From Batkoa obscura (lineage: Eukaryota; Entomophthoromycota; Entomophthoromycetes; Entomophthorales; Batkoaceae), in contig JASVEC010000003.1 in assembly GCA_030770535.1 (NCBI GenBank), positions 1,488,001 to 1,552,000 on the forward strand: a DNA stretch of 64,000 nt, in the 5' to 3' direction. The translations under genes and the position numbers were made by a program. The notes under the pieces were generated by a model. It saw nothing but the letters and a program-made list of their open reading frames with translations. It did not search any database and was not told the DNA's origin. Below are positions 11,322 through 21,321 of the stretch, one piece after another; the first letter of the stretch is position 1; the number at the start of each line of letters is the position of its first letter.

Positions 11322-12847
11322 TTAATCTTTCATTTCATTTGTTGTATAACTATCCTCATTCTCGTCTTCTTCTTCTTCTTCTTCTTCTTCTTCTTCCTCT
11401 GATGAATCAGTATCAAAATAACTTTCTTTTTTTAAATTTTTAGGCCATAACCCCTGTTTCATAACCTTATCAACATAACATAGATCAGGATGTAAGTCAT
11501 CCAGTTCATCTGCTTTTACATTAGTATTATCATCTAAAAATCCCTGAATATCTTTTGGAACTTCTTGCATTTGTACTGAGGGAGAAAATTCAATTTTTTT
11601 TAAATATTCTAAACATTTAATTCTTATCTTTTCCAAATAACTTTTTGTATTTAAATTTTCTTTTTTCCCCGTTAATTTAGGATGTAAGGAATGATCTGGT
11701 CCAAAAAAATTATAATAAGGAGAATCTTTTGGTAATTGATTAGGTAATTGAGTATCTGTAGCAATGGCTGTTTCATAAGTCCAACATCTAGATACATTTC
11801 TAATAGTATAACCCCCACCACCTAATAGCACTAGAGGTATATTAAACGATTTAACAAATCGAACACATTCACCATGAGCAATAATAGATAAATTAAAACA
11901 ACCTAATCTATCTAAACCTAACGAATCAGTACCACATTGTAATACAATAGCCGTAGGTTGATATCTTTCAATTGTTGCTCCAATTATACTTTTAAATAAA
12001 AATAAATATGAAGCATCATCAATGCCATCTTTTAAAGGTACATTTAAAGAATAACCAGTACCTAAATTAACTCCAACTTCTGAAGAGCTACCTGTACCTG
12101 GAAAAAAATCATTGCCATATTTATGAAATGAAACCGTCATTACTCGATCTGAATTATAAAAGGCTTCTTGTACACCATCCCCATGATGCACATCAATATC
12201 AATATATAATACTCGTGAATAAAACCGTAATAATTGTAAAATACATAAAACTATATCATTCACATAACAAAATCCAGAAGCATTCCATTTCTTTGCATGA
12301 TGTAAACCACCAGACCAATTAATAGCTATATCCGCTCCGCCACTAATTAATTTTCTTGCAGCAGCTAAAGAAGCCCCAGTATAATAAGAACAAAAATCAA
12401 ATAAGCCTTCGAAGGCGGGGTTGTCTCCTTGGTGACCACCTAGATTAAATTTTTCTAATACTTTACCCATGCCCGAGGCGTTTTCAGGCGTTACTCTTGA
12501 TTATAAATTTAAATAAAAATCAATTCATTTAATAAAGAATATTATTACCTTTTTAAAAAGTCAACATAATCAATGGTATGAAACTCTTTCATTTCTTCAT
12601 CGGTAGCTTTTCTAGGTTGATACATATCCAGTTTTTCATGTAAATCATAACGTAATACTAAATCATTTGTTAAAGCTAAACGATGGGGTTTCATTGGATG
12701 ATATTCCTATTTTATTGTTAGTTCTTGTTTCTTCCCAAATTATAATTGTAGTTTATTTACCCCATAATGAAAGTTACCAACTTCTTCGCTGTGAAAATAA
12801 GATACTCGTGATTTGTTATGGCTAGCAACTAGATTAACATAATTCAT
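11322..12847 (-). CDS. HOS2: Class I histone deacetylase, HDAC3/Hos2 type
   Basis: Zinc-dependent deacetylase acting on histone tails, typically as the catalytic subunit of a Set3/SMRT-like complex. The model has three exons (12761-12847, 12549-12706, 11322-12495), 472 aa. It starts near [14 protein letters not shown] and continues [20 protein letters not shown]. Catalytic landmarks are complete: [19 protein letters not shown] (tandem His), [17 protein letters not shown] (zinc ligands), [18 protein letters not shown] and the GGGGYT tyrosine. The [15 protein letters not shown] stretch is closer to HDAC3/Hos2 than to Rpd3. Thr replaces the usual Ala in QCG(A)DSL, next to the zinc-ligand Asp. 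The C-terminus is a run of about 14 Glu, coded by a GAA/GAG repeat, as in many HDAC tails. Confidence 0.93.
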
Positions 12848-13275
12848 TTAAAATAAAAGAGTTAAATTTTTATTTTTTTTGAATTGTTTAAGTTAGAAAG
12901 GTTGATTGGGTGAAGGAATTTATTACTGTAGGTTTAAAAAATGTTATAAAATTATTAACATCTATTATTGATATTTCAATAAATTACAATAATAAAATAA
13001 TTTTTCATTTTTCTATACTTATATTAAATATATGTATTATTATATATTAAAGTTGATAAATTTTTAAATCAATAAATAATCTTAAAATTAAATTTATAAA
13101 CATTTAAAAATTTAATGAATATGTAGAAACTATAAAATGAGAAATAAAATGATAATCAAATTATTTTATAACTATACTTTGAACAAAAAGTATACAAATA
13201 AATACATATATTGGTAGTTTATTTTAATAGTAGAGACTAACATTTACAAAAATATTGATTCTTAAATTCAAGATA
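12848..13275. other. HDAC upstream intergenic DNA
   Basis: About 430 bp of AT-rich sequence between the HDAC start and a reverse tRNA-Asn. I see no gene or repeat. It should contain the HDAC promoter. Confidence 0.5.
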
Positions 13276-13349
13276 CGCTCATAACTGGGATCGAACCAGT
13301 AACCTCCCGATTAACAGTCGGACGCGCTAGCCAATTGCGCCATACGAGC
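13276..13349 (-). tRNA. tRNA-Asn (GTT), copy 3
   Basis: The exact reverse complement of the copies at 361 and 3204, 74 nt, with all conserved arms. The only one of the four on the minus strand, and the only one without an LTR-like repeat within 1 kb. Confidence 0.96.
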
Positions 13350-14126
13350 TTATCTGTTTTTTCTTGAAATTTGTAAAAATAAATATAAAACTTTTTTATT
13401 AATCGTATTTTAGATACACTTTGTTAATTATTTTAAATATAATAAAGTTCAAGATAATGAATGAATCGGTAAATACAATTTTTGTGTTAAAGTTTCTAGT
13501 TTTTTAATAGGATTTTTAAGCTTGTTTTAATTAATTTTAAAATCTTAAAATTAAGTTTTAGAATGACTCCTTTCAATTAAATCCTAAGAACTTCAATTCA
13601 CTTTATAAAATTATATAAATTTACATAACTAATTTCAAAACTCAAATAAAAAATGGGATTATCTTATTTTATTTAACCTTAATCCTCAAAATATAGGATA
13701 AACTTAGATAAATAAGATAACCCACTCTATAAGCAGATACCCTCAATTTTAACATCCACTATTATTATTATTATTATTATACAATATGATCAATTTCATA
13801 AGTTTTTAAGACCAATCTAAGCATAATAAGCATAATCATGCTGATGCTCATTTAATTTTACTTTAACCCCAACCCCTTAATTAATTTAAAGTCAAAATAA
13901 AGAATAGTTAAAAAAAAGAATAAAAGTCAATAAATAAAAAGAATAGAAGTCGATAAATGATTGGTTTTGATTCTCCATAAATTTCAATTAATTTTTAAAT
14001 GTTATAAGATAAAAGAATATATAATAAAGCTGCGATTAGTTTTTGAATTTAGTTTTTTTTTCTCTTTTTTTTACATCTCTCTTTTCTTTTTCATCTCTCT
14101 TTTCTTTTTCATCGATTTTTTTATCA
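13350..14126. other. Intergenic, upstream of fungalysin
   Basis: About 780 bp without a gene. A TATA-like AGAATATATAATAAAG at about 14012-14027 and a pyrimidine-rich tract (CTTTTTTCTC type) at 14050-14120 directly precede the fungalysin start, as in many fungal promoters. Confidence 0.5.
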
Positions 14127-16055
14127 ATGTATCTTAGACCGTTGTTCTTTTTATTTTTATCATTTGAATATTTAATATATGCTGTACCTTCCTTTGGCCC
14201 TAATCCAATACGAAAACATCATTTAGTTACAAAATATCAACTTAATAATAACAATTATAAACAAACTTATTTTCGAAGTCGTCGATTCTCCTCACGTGAT
14301 CAAGAGGATTCAATAAAACAAGCGATATCCACAATCTTAAAATTAGAATTAAATATTATTAGTTATCATATTCAAACAATTAATTATGATCAACAAAGTG
14401 AATTTTATAATATTTATATATTACCTATGATAGATGATGTGATTATTAGTAATGCCGAAATTCATTTAAATTTAGATAAATATTATAATATACTATCTTT
14501 ATCTTCAGTCCCTTTTGATACTTATAATATAAATAAGATTACAAAGAAGGAAATTCAACAATATTTAAGTAATAGTACTAAGATAACTAATATATTAAGC
14601 GATTTTTTTAATTTTATTAACTATCCAATGAATTCAATGAATTTAATTAATATTAATAAGTTACAATTAAATAATAGATTTAAAGATATAGAATTAAATA
14701 TTACTTATTTTATAGATAATAAGAATCAATTAAAATTAGCTTATGAATTTGATATTGATTTAATTCATGATTGGTATCACGTTTATGTTTCAATTAATAA
14801 TAATAATAACAATAGTGATAATAATTTATTATGTTTAATTAATTATACAAATAAAGCAAGTTATAATGTATATCCATTAGGTATTATTGATCCTAATCAA
14901 GGAAGTCGACAGTTACTTATTAATCCATATAATAAAATAGCTTCACCATTAGGATGGCATAATGAAGGAAATAATAAAACATATACAACAACAAAAGGAA
15001 ATAATGTTTATGCAATTAATGGAAATTTAAAAGATATTCAAGATATTACAGTTGTTGAAGGTGGTAATGAATTAAAATTTAATTATTCTTTATCTTTATT
15101 AAAAGAACCAGAAACTTATATTAATGCATCAATAACTAATTTATTTTATATATGTAATATGTTACATGATTTATATTATTTATATGGATTTAATGAAATT
15201 AATGGAAACTTCCAAAATAATAACTTTAATTTAGGTGGTAAACAAAATGATGGTTTATTAGCTTATGCTCAATCTAATAATGATAAAGATAATGCTGATT
15301 TTACAACCCCACCTGATGGTAAAGCACCTCGAATGAGAATGTACTTGTGGGATGAAACAATACCTAATAGAGATGGGGATTTAGAACAAGATATTATAAT
15401 TCATGAGTATACACATGGATTAAGTATTAGATTAACTGGTGGTCCTTCTAATTCAAATTGTTTAGGTTGGGGTGAAGCTGGTGGAATGGGAGAAGGTTGG
15501 GGTGATATTATTGCTATTATGTTAAGTATGAATCAAAATAGTAATAAAAAAGATAGTTATTTCATGGGTTATTATGCTAATGGTAATAAAAGTATAAGAA
15601 AATACCCTTATTCAACAAATGTTACTATTAATCCATCTACTTATGAAATCATGGATAAATCGAATTATTGGTCTGTTCATGCTAAAGGGGAAGTATGGGC
15701 TATGATGGTATTAGAAGTTTATTGGAATTTAATTGAATCTTATAGTTTTAATATTAATTGGTTTGATATTAAAAATAGTTTAAATTATGGTAATACTTTA
15801 ATGTTAAAGATTATTATTGATGCTTTAAAATTACAACCTTGTCGTCCTAATTTTATGGAAGCTAGAGATGCTATTTTATTAGCTGCTAATAATTTAAAAT
15901 ATAATGATAAAAAATTGCAATGTTTAATTTGGAAGGGGTTTGCAAAAAGAGGTTTAGGTGTAGATGCTAGATTAATTGGTGCTGCTCCTTGGGGTGGTGG
16001 TCAACGTAAACAAGATTTTAATATACCTAATTATTGTAATTCAATTTTAATATAA
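14127..16055 (+). CDS. Fungalysin (M36) secreted metalloprotease
   Basis: Secreted zinc endopeptidase made as a pre-pro-enzyme. There is one exon of 642 aa from the first ATG (MYLRPLFFLFLSFEYLIYA), which gives a good signal peptide; the frame extends upstream without an ATG. Residues ~30-250 form the FTP/propeptide region. The mature part begins around LGWHNEGN and TTTKGNNVYA. Catalytic HEYTH is at residues 426-430, with the third zinc ligand Glu in GMGEGWGDI about 30 residues on. The end DALKLQPCRPNFMEARDAIL and GFAKRGLGV is typical of the family. All active-site residues are present, so it looks functional. It is intronless, and its stop faces that of the prolyl-tRNA synthetase gene at 67 bp. 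Confidence 0.95.
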   Translation: MYLRPLFFLFLSFEYLIYAVPSFGPNPIRKHHLVTKYQLNNNNYKQTYFRSRRFSSRDQEDSIKQAISTILKLELNIISYHIQTINYDQQSEFYNIYILPMIDDVIISNAEIHLNLDKYYNILSLSSVPFDTYNINKITKKEIQQYLSNSTKITNILSDFFNFINYPMNSMNLININKLQLNNRFKDIELNITYFIDNKNQLKLAYEFDIDLIHDWYHVYVSINNNNNNSDNNLLCLINYTNKASYNVYPLGIIDPNQGSRQLLINPYNKIASPLGWHNEGNNKTYTTTKGNNVYAINGNLKDIQDITVVEGGNELKFNYSLSLLKEPETYINASITNLFYICNMLHDLYYLYGFNEINGNFQNNNFNLGGKQNDGLLAYAQSNNDKDNADFTTPPDGKAPRMRMYLWDETIPNRDGDLEQDIIIHEYTHGLSIRLTGGPSNSNCLGWGEAGGMGEGWGDIIAIMLSMNQNSNKKDSYFMGYYANGNKSIRKYPYSTNVTINPSTYEIMDKSNYWSVHAKGEVWAMMVLEVYWNLIESYSFNINWFDIKNSLNYGNTLMLKIIIDALKLQPCRPNFMEARDAILLAANNLKYNDKKLQCLIWKGFAKRGLGVDARLIGAAPWGGGQRKQDFNIPNYCNSILI

Positions 16056-16122
16056 TAAATAAATTCAATTTAATGTATTTTTATTTTTAATATTTTATTT
16101 ATTCTTTAATTTGTAAACTTAT

Positions 16123-18958
16123 TTAATAACTACGACCAAATAGAGCAAAACGTTTAGCATCTTTTTGACAAGCAACACATTTAGTTTCTCCTAATACAAT
16201 TGGTTTTTCGCTTGGTTGTTCAAATGGAATACAAAGAGATTTAGCTCCCATAGAAGGTGCTTTTTCATCTACTGGTTCATCACCTTGAGAACTAATAAAA
16301 ATCAAAAAAATGTTAATAAATATATATATTATATATTATATATTATATATGGGGGTGTTTTTTTTGGCTTCATCACTTTTTCCATCTTTTAAGCGCTATT
16401 TGAGTGGAAAAGTTGCTAGCAAAATTCTTAAACACAAAAATATATCCCCATATATGGACGTGTTTTTTTGTAAGAGTTTTACTAGCAACTTTTCCACTCA
16501 AATAGACCTTAAAAATGGAAAAAGTGATGAAACCCAAAAAAAACATCACCATATTATAATTAAATATAAAATCAATTTACCTCTTAGCACTTCTATCCTT
16601 AATATCTTCTTCACATTCCATCTCTTCACACCAAGGGATAAGTACTAATGATTTAGAATCTAAAGCAGGTACAAAATCTTCCCATTTTTCAACACGAATC
16701 ACATGTTCATCATATTCTTTTTTGGCTTTATTAAACATATCCAAGTGGATTGTATTCAATAATTCCGGAATCTTTGTTGATAACTCATCAACTAAAATAG
16801 ATTCTTTTTTACCGTTATCTCTTCTTACTGATAATGTTGATTTCTTAGCTAAATCCATTGGTCCAATTTCTAATCGAATTGGTACTCCCTAAAATATTAT
16901 TATTATTATTATGTGGTTATATTATAAAATTAAATCTTACTCTTAATTCCCAATGATTAAATTTATAACCTGGGGTATAATTATCTCTTAAATCAGCTTT
17001 AGCTCGAATACCAGCTTTTTTAAGAAGATCAGCCACATTATTAACACCTTCTTCTACATCCTTTCTTTCCTTTTCACTTGAAGTAACTTTAATACCACAA
17101 GGAATAACAACGACTTGAATACTAGCCACTTTAGGTGGAAGAACTAAGCCTTTATCATCACCATGAACCATAACCATAACACCAATAGAACGAGTGGATA
17201 TACCCCAAGAATTTTGCCAAACAAATAATTTTTTACTTTCTCCTTTATCCCCAGTAGAAGTTGGATCTTCTACTTCAATATTAAACATCTTTGAAAAATT
17301 TTGACCTAAACAATGAGAAGTAGCACCTTGAATACCACGCCCAGTAGATGGGATAAAACCTTCACATGTGGTCGTATAATTACCTCCAGCAAATTTTTCT
17401 TTTTCTGATTTAACACCTTTGATAATTGGAACAGCTAAATAATCTTCATAAATCTGTCGATATAATTCTAATATTTCCAAAACTTCTTTATCCGCTTCTT
17501 CTTTAGTTAAAAAGGCAGTGTGTCCTTCTTGCCATAAAAATTCTCTAGTACGAATAAATGGTTGAGGATTTTTAAATTCCCAACGTACAACACTGTTCCA
17601 TTGATTTAATCTTAATGGTAAATCACGATAACTTCGAATCCATTTAGCGTAGTATGGGTACATCACTGTTTCCGATGTTGGACGAATAGCTACTGGCACT
17701 TCAAGTTCAGATTGACCACTGATGATTATGATTAATTTTGGTACTTATTATTGAAATTATAAATAGCTCCTTACGCTCTAGTAACCCAAGCTACTTCTGG
17801 AGCAAAACCTTCAATATGATCCTTTTCTTTTTCTAATACTGTTTGAGAGACAAATAAGGGGAAATAAGCTGGTTCAACACCAAGTTCAGTAATTTCTTTA
17901 TCAAAGAAAGCTATAATTATAAATAAATTAGATTAAATTAAATTAATATTTATTATTGTTATTATATTATTATTTAAATTACCAGTAATATGTCTCCAAA
18001 TATCATAAGACCAAGGTCTATAAATATAACAACCAGAAACATCATAATAATCAATCATATCACTCTTAATTAATACCTATAATTATAATAAAATAAATTG
18101 TTGGTAAATTATTACTCTAATTTTAAAATATAAATTTATTTAATTACTTGACGATACCATTGAGCAAAATCTTCATCTTTTTTAACTTCAATACCAATTT
18201 TAGCTACGGATGAATCTATAATACTTTAATAAATACTTAAATTATTTAAATCTATTGATTACCTTCTTCTTTTTGTTCTACTTTTTTAACTGGTTTACTA
18301 TTATAATCATCCCCATTAAAACAAAACTCAAAATTATAATTACAAAACTCTATTACCTTTTAACTTGTTCCTTATTAGCAGTGGGAGCAGCAGCTTCCAA
18401 TTGGGTTAAATCAACAGTAGTATATTTAATCTCTTTCTCCTCCAAAAACTGAACGATTTGTTTCGAGGTAGCGAATACAGTAGTATCACTACTTTCCCCA
18501 TGAAAAGCAAATAATTCTTCACTATTAATAAATTCCTGATCAATAGCAACTACTACATTCGAAACTTGATCTTTATCAACTTTAGCAACAGTGAAAGGAG
18601 AAACTAAGAGAAAAGTAAAAAATAGATAAGACCATTTTAACTACCAATATCCATTAAATAAAAACCACTTACTAGTATCCTTATCCGCCTTGAAGATTTC
18701 ACTCAATAAATCGCCTGAAGCCAAGCGCATTTCTTTAAATCCAAGAAATTTAGCCACGGCATTGGTGTTAAATTGGGCAGTATCAATGGTAATAAAAACG
18801 ATGGGTTGAACTGCTGCGTTCTTACCAGTTTTTGGTTTAAATACTAAAGTTTTACTTAATTGATAAGAACTTGGTTGTTCAGTACTTGAAGAGATAGCAG
18901 TTTGCCATTCAGTTGGATTGGTGACAACGCTATGGGTTAATTTTTGGTAATCGGCCAT
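16123..18958 (-). CDS. Cytosolic prolyl-tRNA synthetase
   Basis: Charges tRNA-Pro; class II synthetase of the eukaryote/archaeal type. The model has nine exons: 18673-18958, 18357-18603, 18263-18297, 18148-18215, 17983-18076, 17775-17910, 16941-17718, 16581-16888 and 16123-16291, 706 aa. The N-terminal ~170 residues form a YbaK-like editing-type domain as in yeast. The catalytic core has [38 protein letters not shown], the motif 2 region [12 protein letters not shown], and motif 3 residues in the [10 protein letters not shown] area. The anticodon domain and a C-terminal zinc-binding end with [18 protein letters not shown] and the terminal LFGRSY complete it. Intron 8 (16292-16580) is 289 nt because it carries a double MITE; the others are about 52-72 nt. 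Confidence 0.95.
16348..16553. mobile_element. MITE head-to-head dimer inside an intron
   Basis: A forward unit at 16348-16452 abuts a reverse unit from 16453 to 16553, giving a 206-bp near-palindrome with centre CCCCATATATGGACG. It sits wholly inside intron 8 of the prolyl-tRNA synthetase gene, more than 25 nt from either splice site. A short TATATATT tract precedes it, fitting insertion at TA. Confidence 0.88.
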
Positions 18959-19609
18959 GCTAGTTAGTTAAATATTAAGTTAACACTTTTAAAAAGAGAA
19001 AATGATCGAGAAACTTGGGTTTATATAGGTTTCTTGACTTTTCGTGCTGCTTTTTAGGGCTGGTTTTGCAAAGTAAGCTGACAGATTAGTCATCTGATTT
19101 TGGTTTCATTAGCTAATCCAAATTTCATTGGTAAATTGGATGGAGTTTGAATTTTATTTGTTAGGCTTATTCTATTTTGTCAAAAAATAGCTTCGAGGTT
19201 ATTGGGATAATAAAAGTAATATAAAGCTGTTGCAACTCTATTGCGACATTATTAACTGGTCTTTTAATTAATATATTTATGTTAAAATTCGGTCAAAATA
19301 TAAGGATCAGGCTTTGAAAAAACCAGCTATATAAATATTTGATTATGAAAATTACCGCTAAAAAAATCTCAAAAAAGATACAACTCTAGTAATAAAAATA
19401 ATAAATGATACATATACATTTACTTACATAAAATTATTTATACTAAATGACTCATTTGACTACGAATAACAATACAAGCATCTACTCCTATTTTCTATAA
19501 AAGTATCAGTTTTTTTTTAAATAGATGATAACTTTAAAGTTGATTATTTTTAAAAATTAAAAAGTTTATAAATTTTTTTAATATTTTTGATATTAAATTA
19601 TATTTGTTA
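18959..19609. other. Intergenic, upstream of prolyl-tRNA synthetase
   Basis: About 650 bp without a recognisable gene. The first ~60 bp next to the start codon are probably 5' leader and core promoter. I see nothing else. Confidence 0.5.
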
Positions 19610-19816
19610 TATGAGGATGTTTTTTTTGGTTTCATTATTTTTTCCGTTTTTTAAGCGCTATTTAAGTGGAAAAGCTATTAATAAAATTCTTAAACAAAAA
19701 AATACATCCCCATATAGGGATATATTTTTGTGTTAAGAACTTTACTAACAATTTTTCCGCTCAAATAGCGCTTAAAAGATGGAAAAAGTGATCAAGCCAA
19801 AAAAAATACCCTTGTA
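19610..19816. mobile_element. MITE head-to-head dimer
   Basis: A forward unit (TATGAGGATG ... CATCCCCATA) is followed at once by a reverse unit (TATAGGGATATATTTT ... AAATACCCTTGTATA), about 207 bp in all. Same arrangement as at 16348 and 58136. It lies about 100 bp upstream of LTR copy C, separated by a TATTT(T)A tandem tract. Confidence 0.85.
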
Positions 19817-19916
19817 TAATAACTAATATGACAACTATTGTATTTTATTATATTTTATTATATTTTATTATATTTTATATTTATAATTTAGCAATTACTG
19901 AAGCTATGTGAAAGTT

Positions 19917-20403
19917 GGTACTCAGTGGTAGGAGTTAAAAGCAGTTCTTGGTTGATTAACTTGCCTTGAGTCGAACGGTCCTAGTTTATATAGCTAAGAT
20001 AGACTTAAATGAATAAGAATAATACATAATAAGTTACGAACTATGTAAAACAAATAGAATAGAAGATACTACTGTAAAATCTACGTAAGATGTTGTCAGA
20101 AAGACTTAGTGGCTTTATTAATGGTACGATATCAGGGAGTAATTCAGTTAAAAAGCCTCGAGTTATCATGTTGAATGATCTCTTTTATACTCCAACAAGT
20201 ACAGATATCAAAACCAGAGGATATCATTCTTTGCAATATAAAGTTATAAACCCTCACAGCAAATCAAAACAAGAAACTCTGGATTGATTATACCACATGG
20301 TTCACGGTTATAATTGATTACAAGACTACAACTAGTTTTGTAAACAAGCTCAATGATTATTATGCTATAATTAATCCAAGAACTGATAAAGCGATATTTC
20401 ACA
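19917..20403 (+). mobile_element. Solo LTR fossil, copy C
   Basis: 487 bp bounded by TGTGAAAG and ATTTCACA (7-bp perfect terminal inverted repeat) and flanked by GCTA on both sides (19913-19916 and 20404-20407). This is the cleanest copy of the family. A 65-codon open frame inside it begins MLSERLSGF; it is also found in the other copies and is part of the repeat. No internal retroelement region follows. It ends 521 bp upstream of a tRNA-Asn gene. Confidence 0.82.
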
Positions 20404-20736
20404 GCTATAAAGTTTTTAAAAATTAAGTTTTTTAGCATAAAATTTAGTACTTGAAACCTGGTTGTTTTATATTAGCTACAGTATAAAATAGTAATATTTA
20501 TTTTAAATTAAATTATTTATCATTAGCTTATTTAAATAAATATAGTTGTTACAGTATTATAACTTAAACTTATTATAATTATAAAGGCTATCATTTTTAA
20601 AATTGTTATATTTTAATTAGAAACACATTAAATAAAATAGTTGTCTATACAAACTAATTTAAATAAAAAAATTTAGAATTAACTTATTTTATTAATTTTA
20701 AATAATTATTATGCTTTGTTTATATTAAAACTTATA

Positions 20737-20836
20737 TATGGGGATGTTTTTTTGGCTTCATTATTTTTTCCATTTTTTAAGCGCTATTTTAGCGGAAAGA
20801 TTGTTAATAAAATTCTTAAAAAAATACATCCTGATA
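20737..20836 (+). mobile_element. MITE unit, forward
   Basis: Runs from TATGGGGATGTTTTTTTGGC to AAATACATCCTGATA, about 100 bp, with the TTTTTTAAGCGCTATTTTAGC core intact. It lies between LTR copy C and the tRNA-Asn gene at 20925, 88 bp from the latter. Confidence 0.85.
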
Positions 20837-20924
20837 TATAAATCAAAATTAACTTTAATCTATTTAATTATTCACTTGGAATAATTTATATTTGTTTTTG
20901 TATGGCCAAAAGGCAACAAAAAAA

Positions 20925-20998
20925 GCTCGTATGGCGCAATTGGCTAGCGCGTCCGACTGTTAATCGAGAGGTTACTGGTTCTATCCCAGTTATGAGCG
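20925..20998 (+). tRNA. tRNA-Asn (GTT), copy 4, altered
   Basis: The same 74-nt gene as the three other copies, but with two substitutions. G to A at 20967 breaks a C-G pair in the anticodon stem. G to T at 20982 changes the conserved T-loop purine, which also lies in the internal Pol III B-box (GGTTCTATCCC instead of GGTTCGATCCC). Both fall at positions that normally do not vary. It may be a decaying copy or one with weaker transcription. Confidence 0.85.
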
Positions 20999-21321
20999 AT
21001 CATACTAGCTTTTCTTTGAAGGTTAGCTTTTTATTTGAAAATTATTAATTTTTAAACGTATAGTGATAAGTAAAATAGAGTTTGTAGTTACTTTTGTTGA
21101 TAGTGTCTTAATAAAACATTAACTAAAAATTTGTTTTGATATTAAGCAATAGTTGTTTAATAATATTGTAAATATTTTATCGGTTAGTGTACTAACATAT
21201 CAAGTTATTAATATACAAACATCATTCAACTATTCAATTAAATTCACCAAGTAATCAAAATTTAAAAGCACATAAAAAACGTAATACTTTTTTATTTAAA
21301 AAACTCTATATTAATAATCTA

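Noticed and set aside
20090-20287. 65-codon frame starting MLSERLSGF
   Set aside because: It lies inside solo LTR copy C and recurs with the repeat, with no sign of an independent gene.
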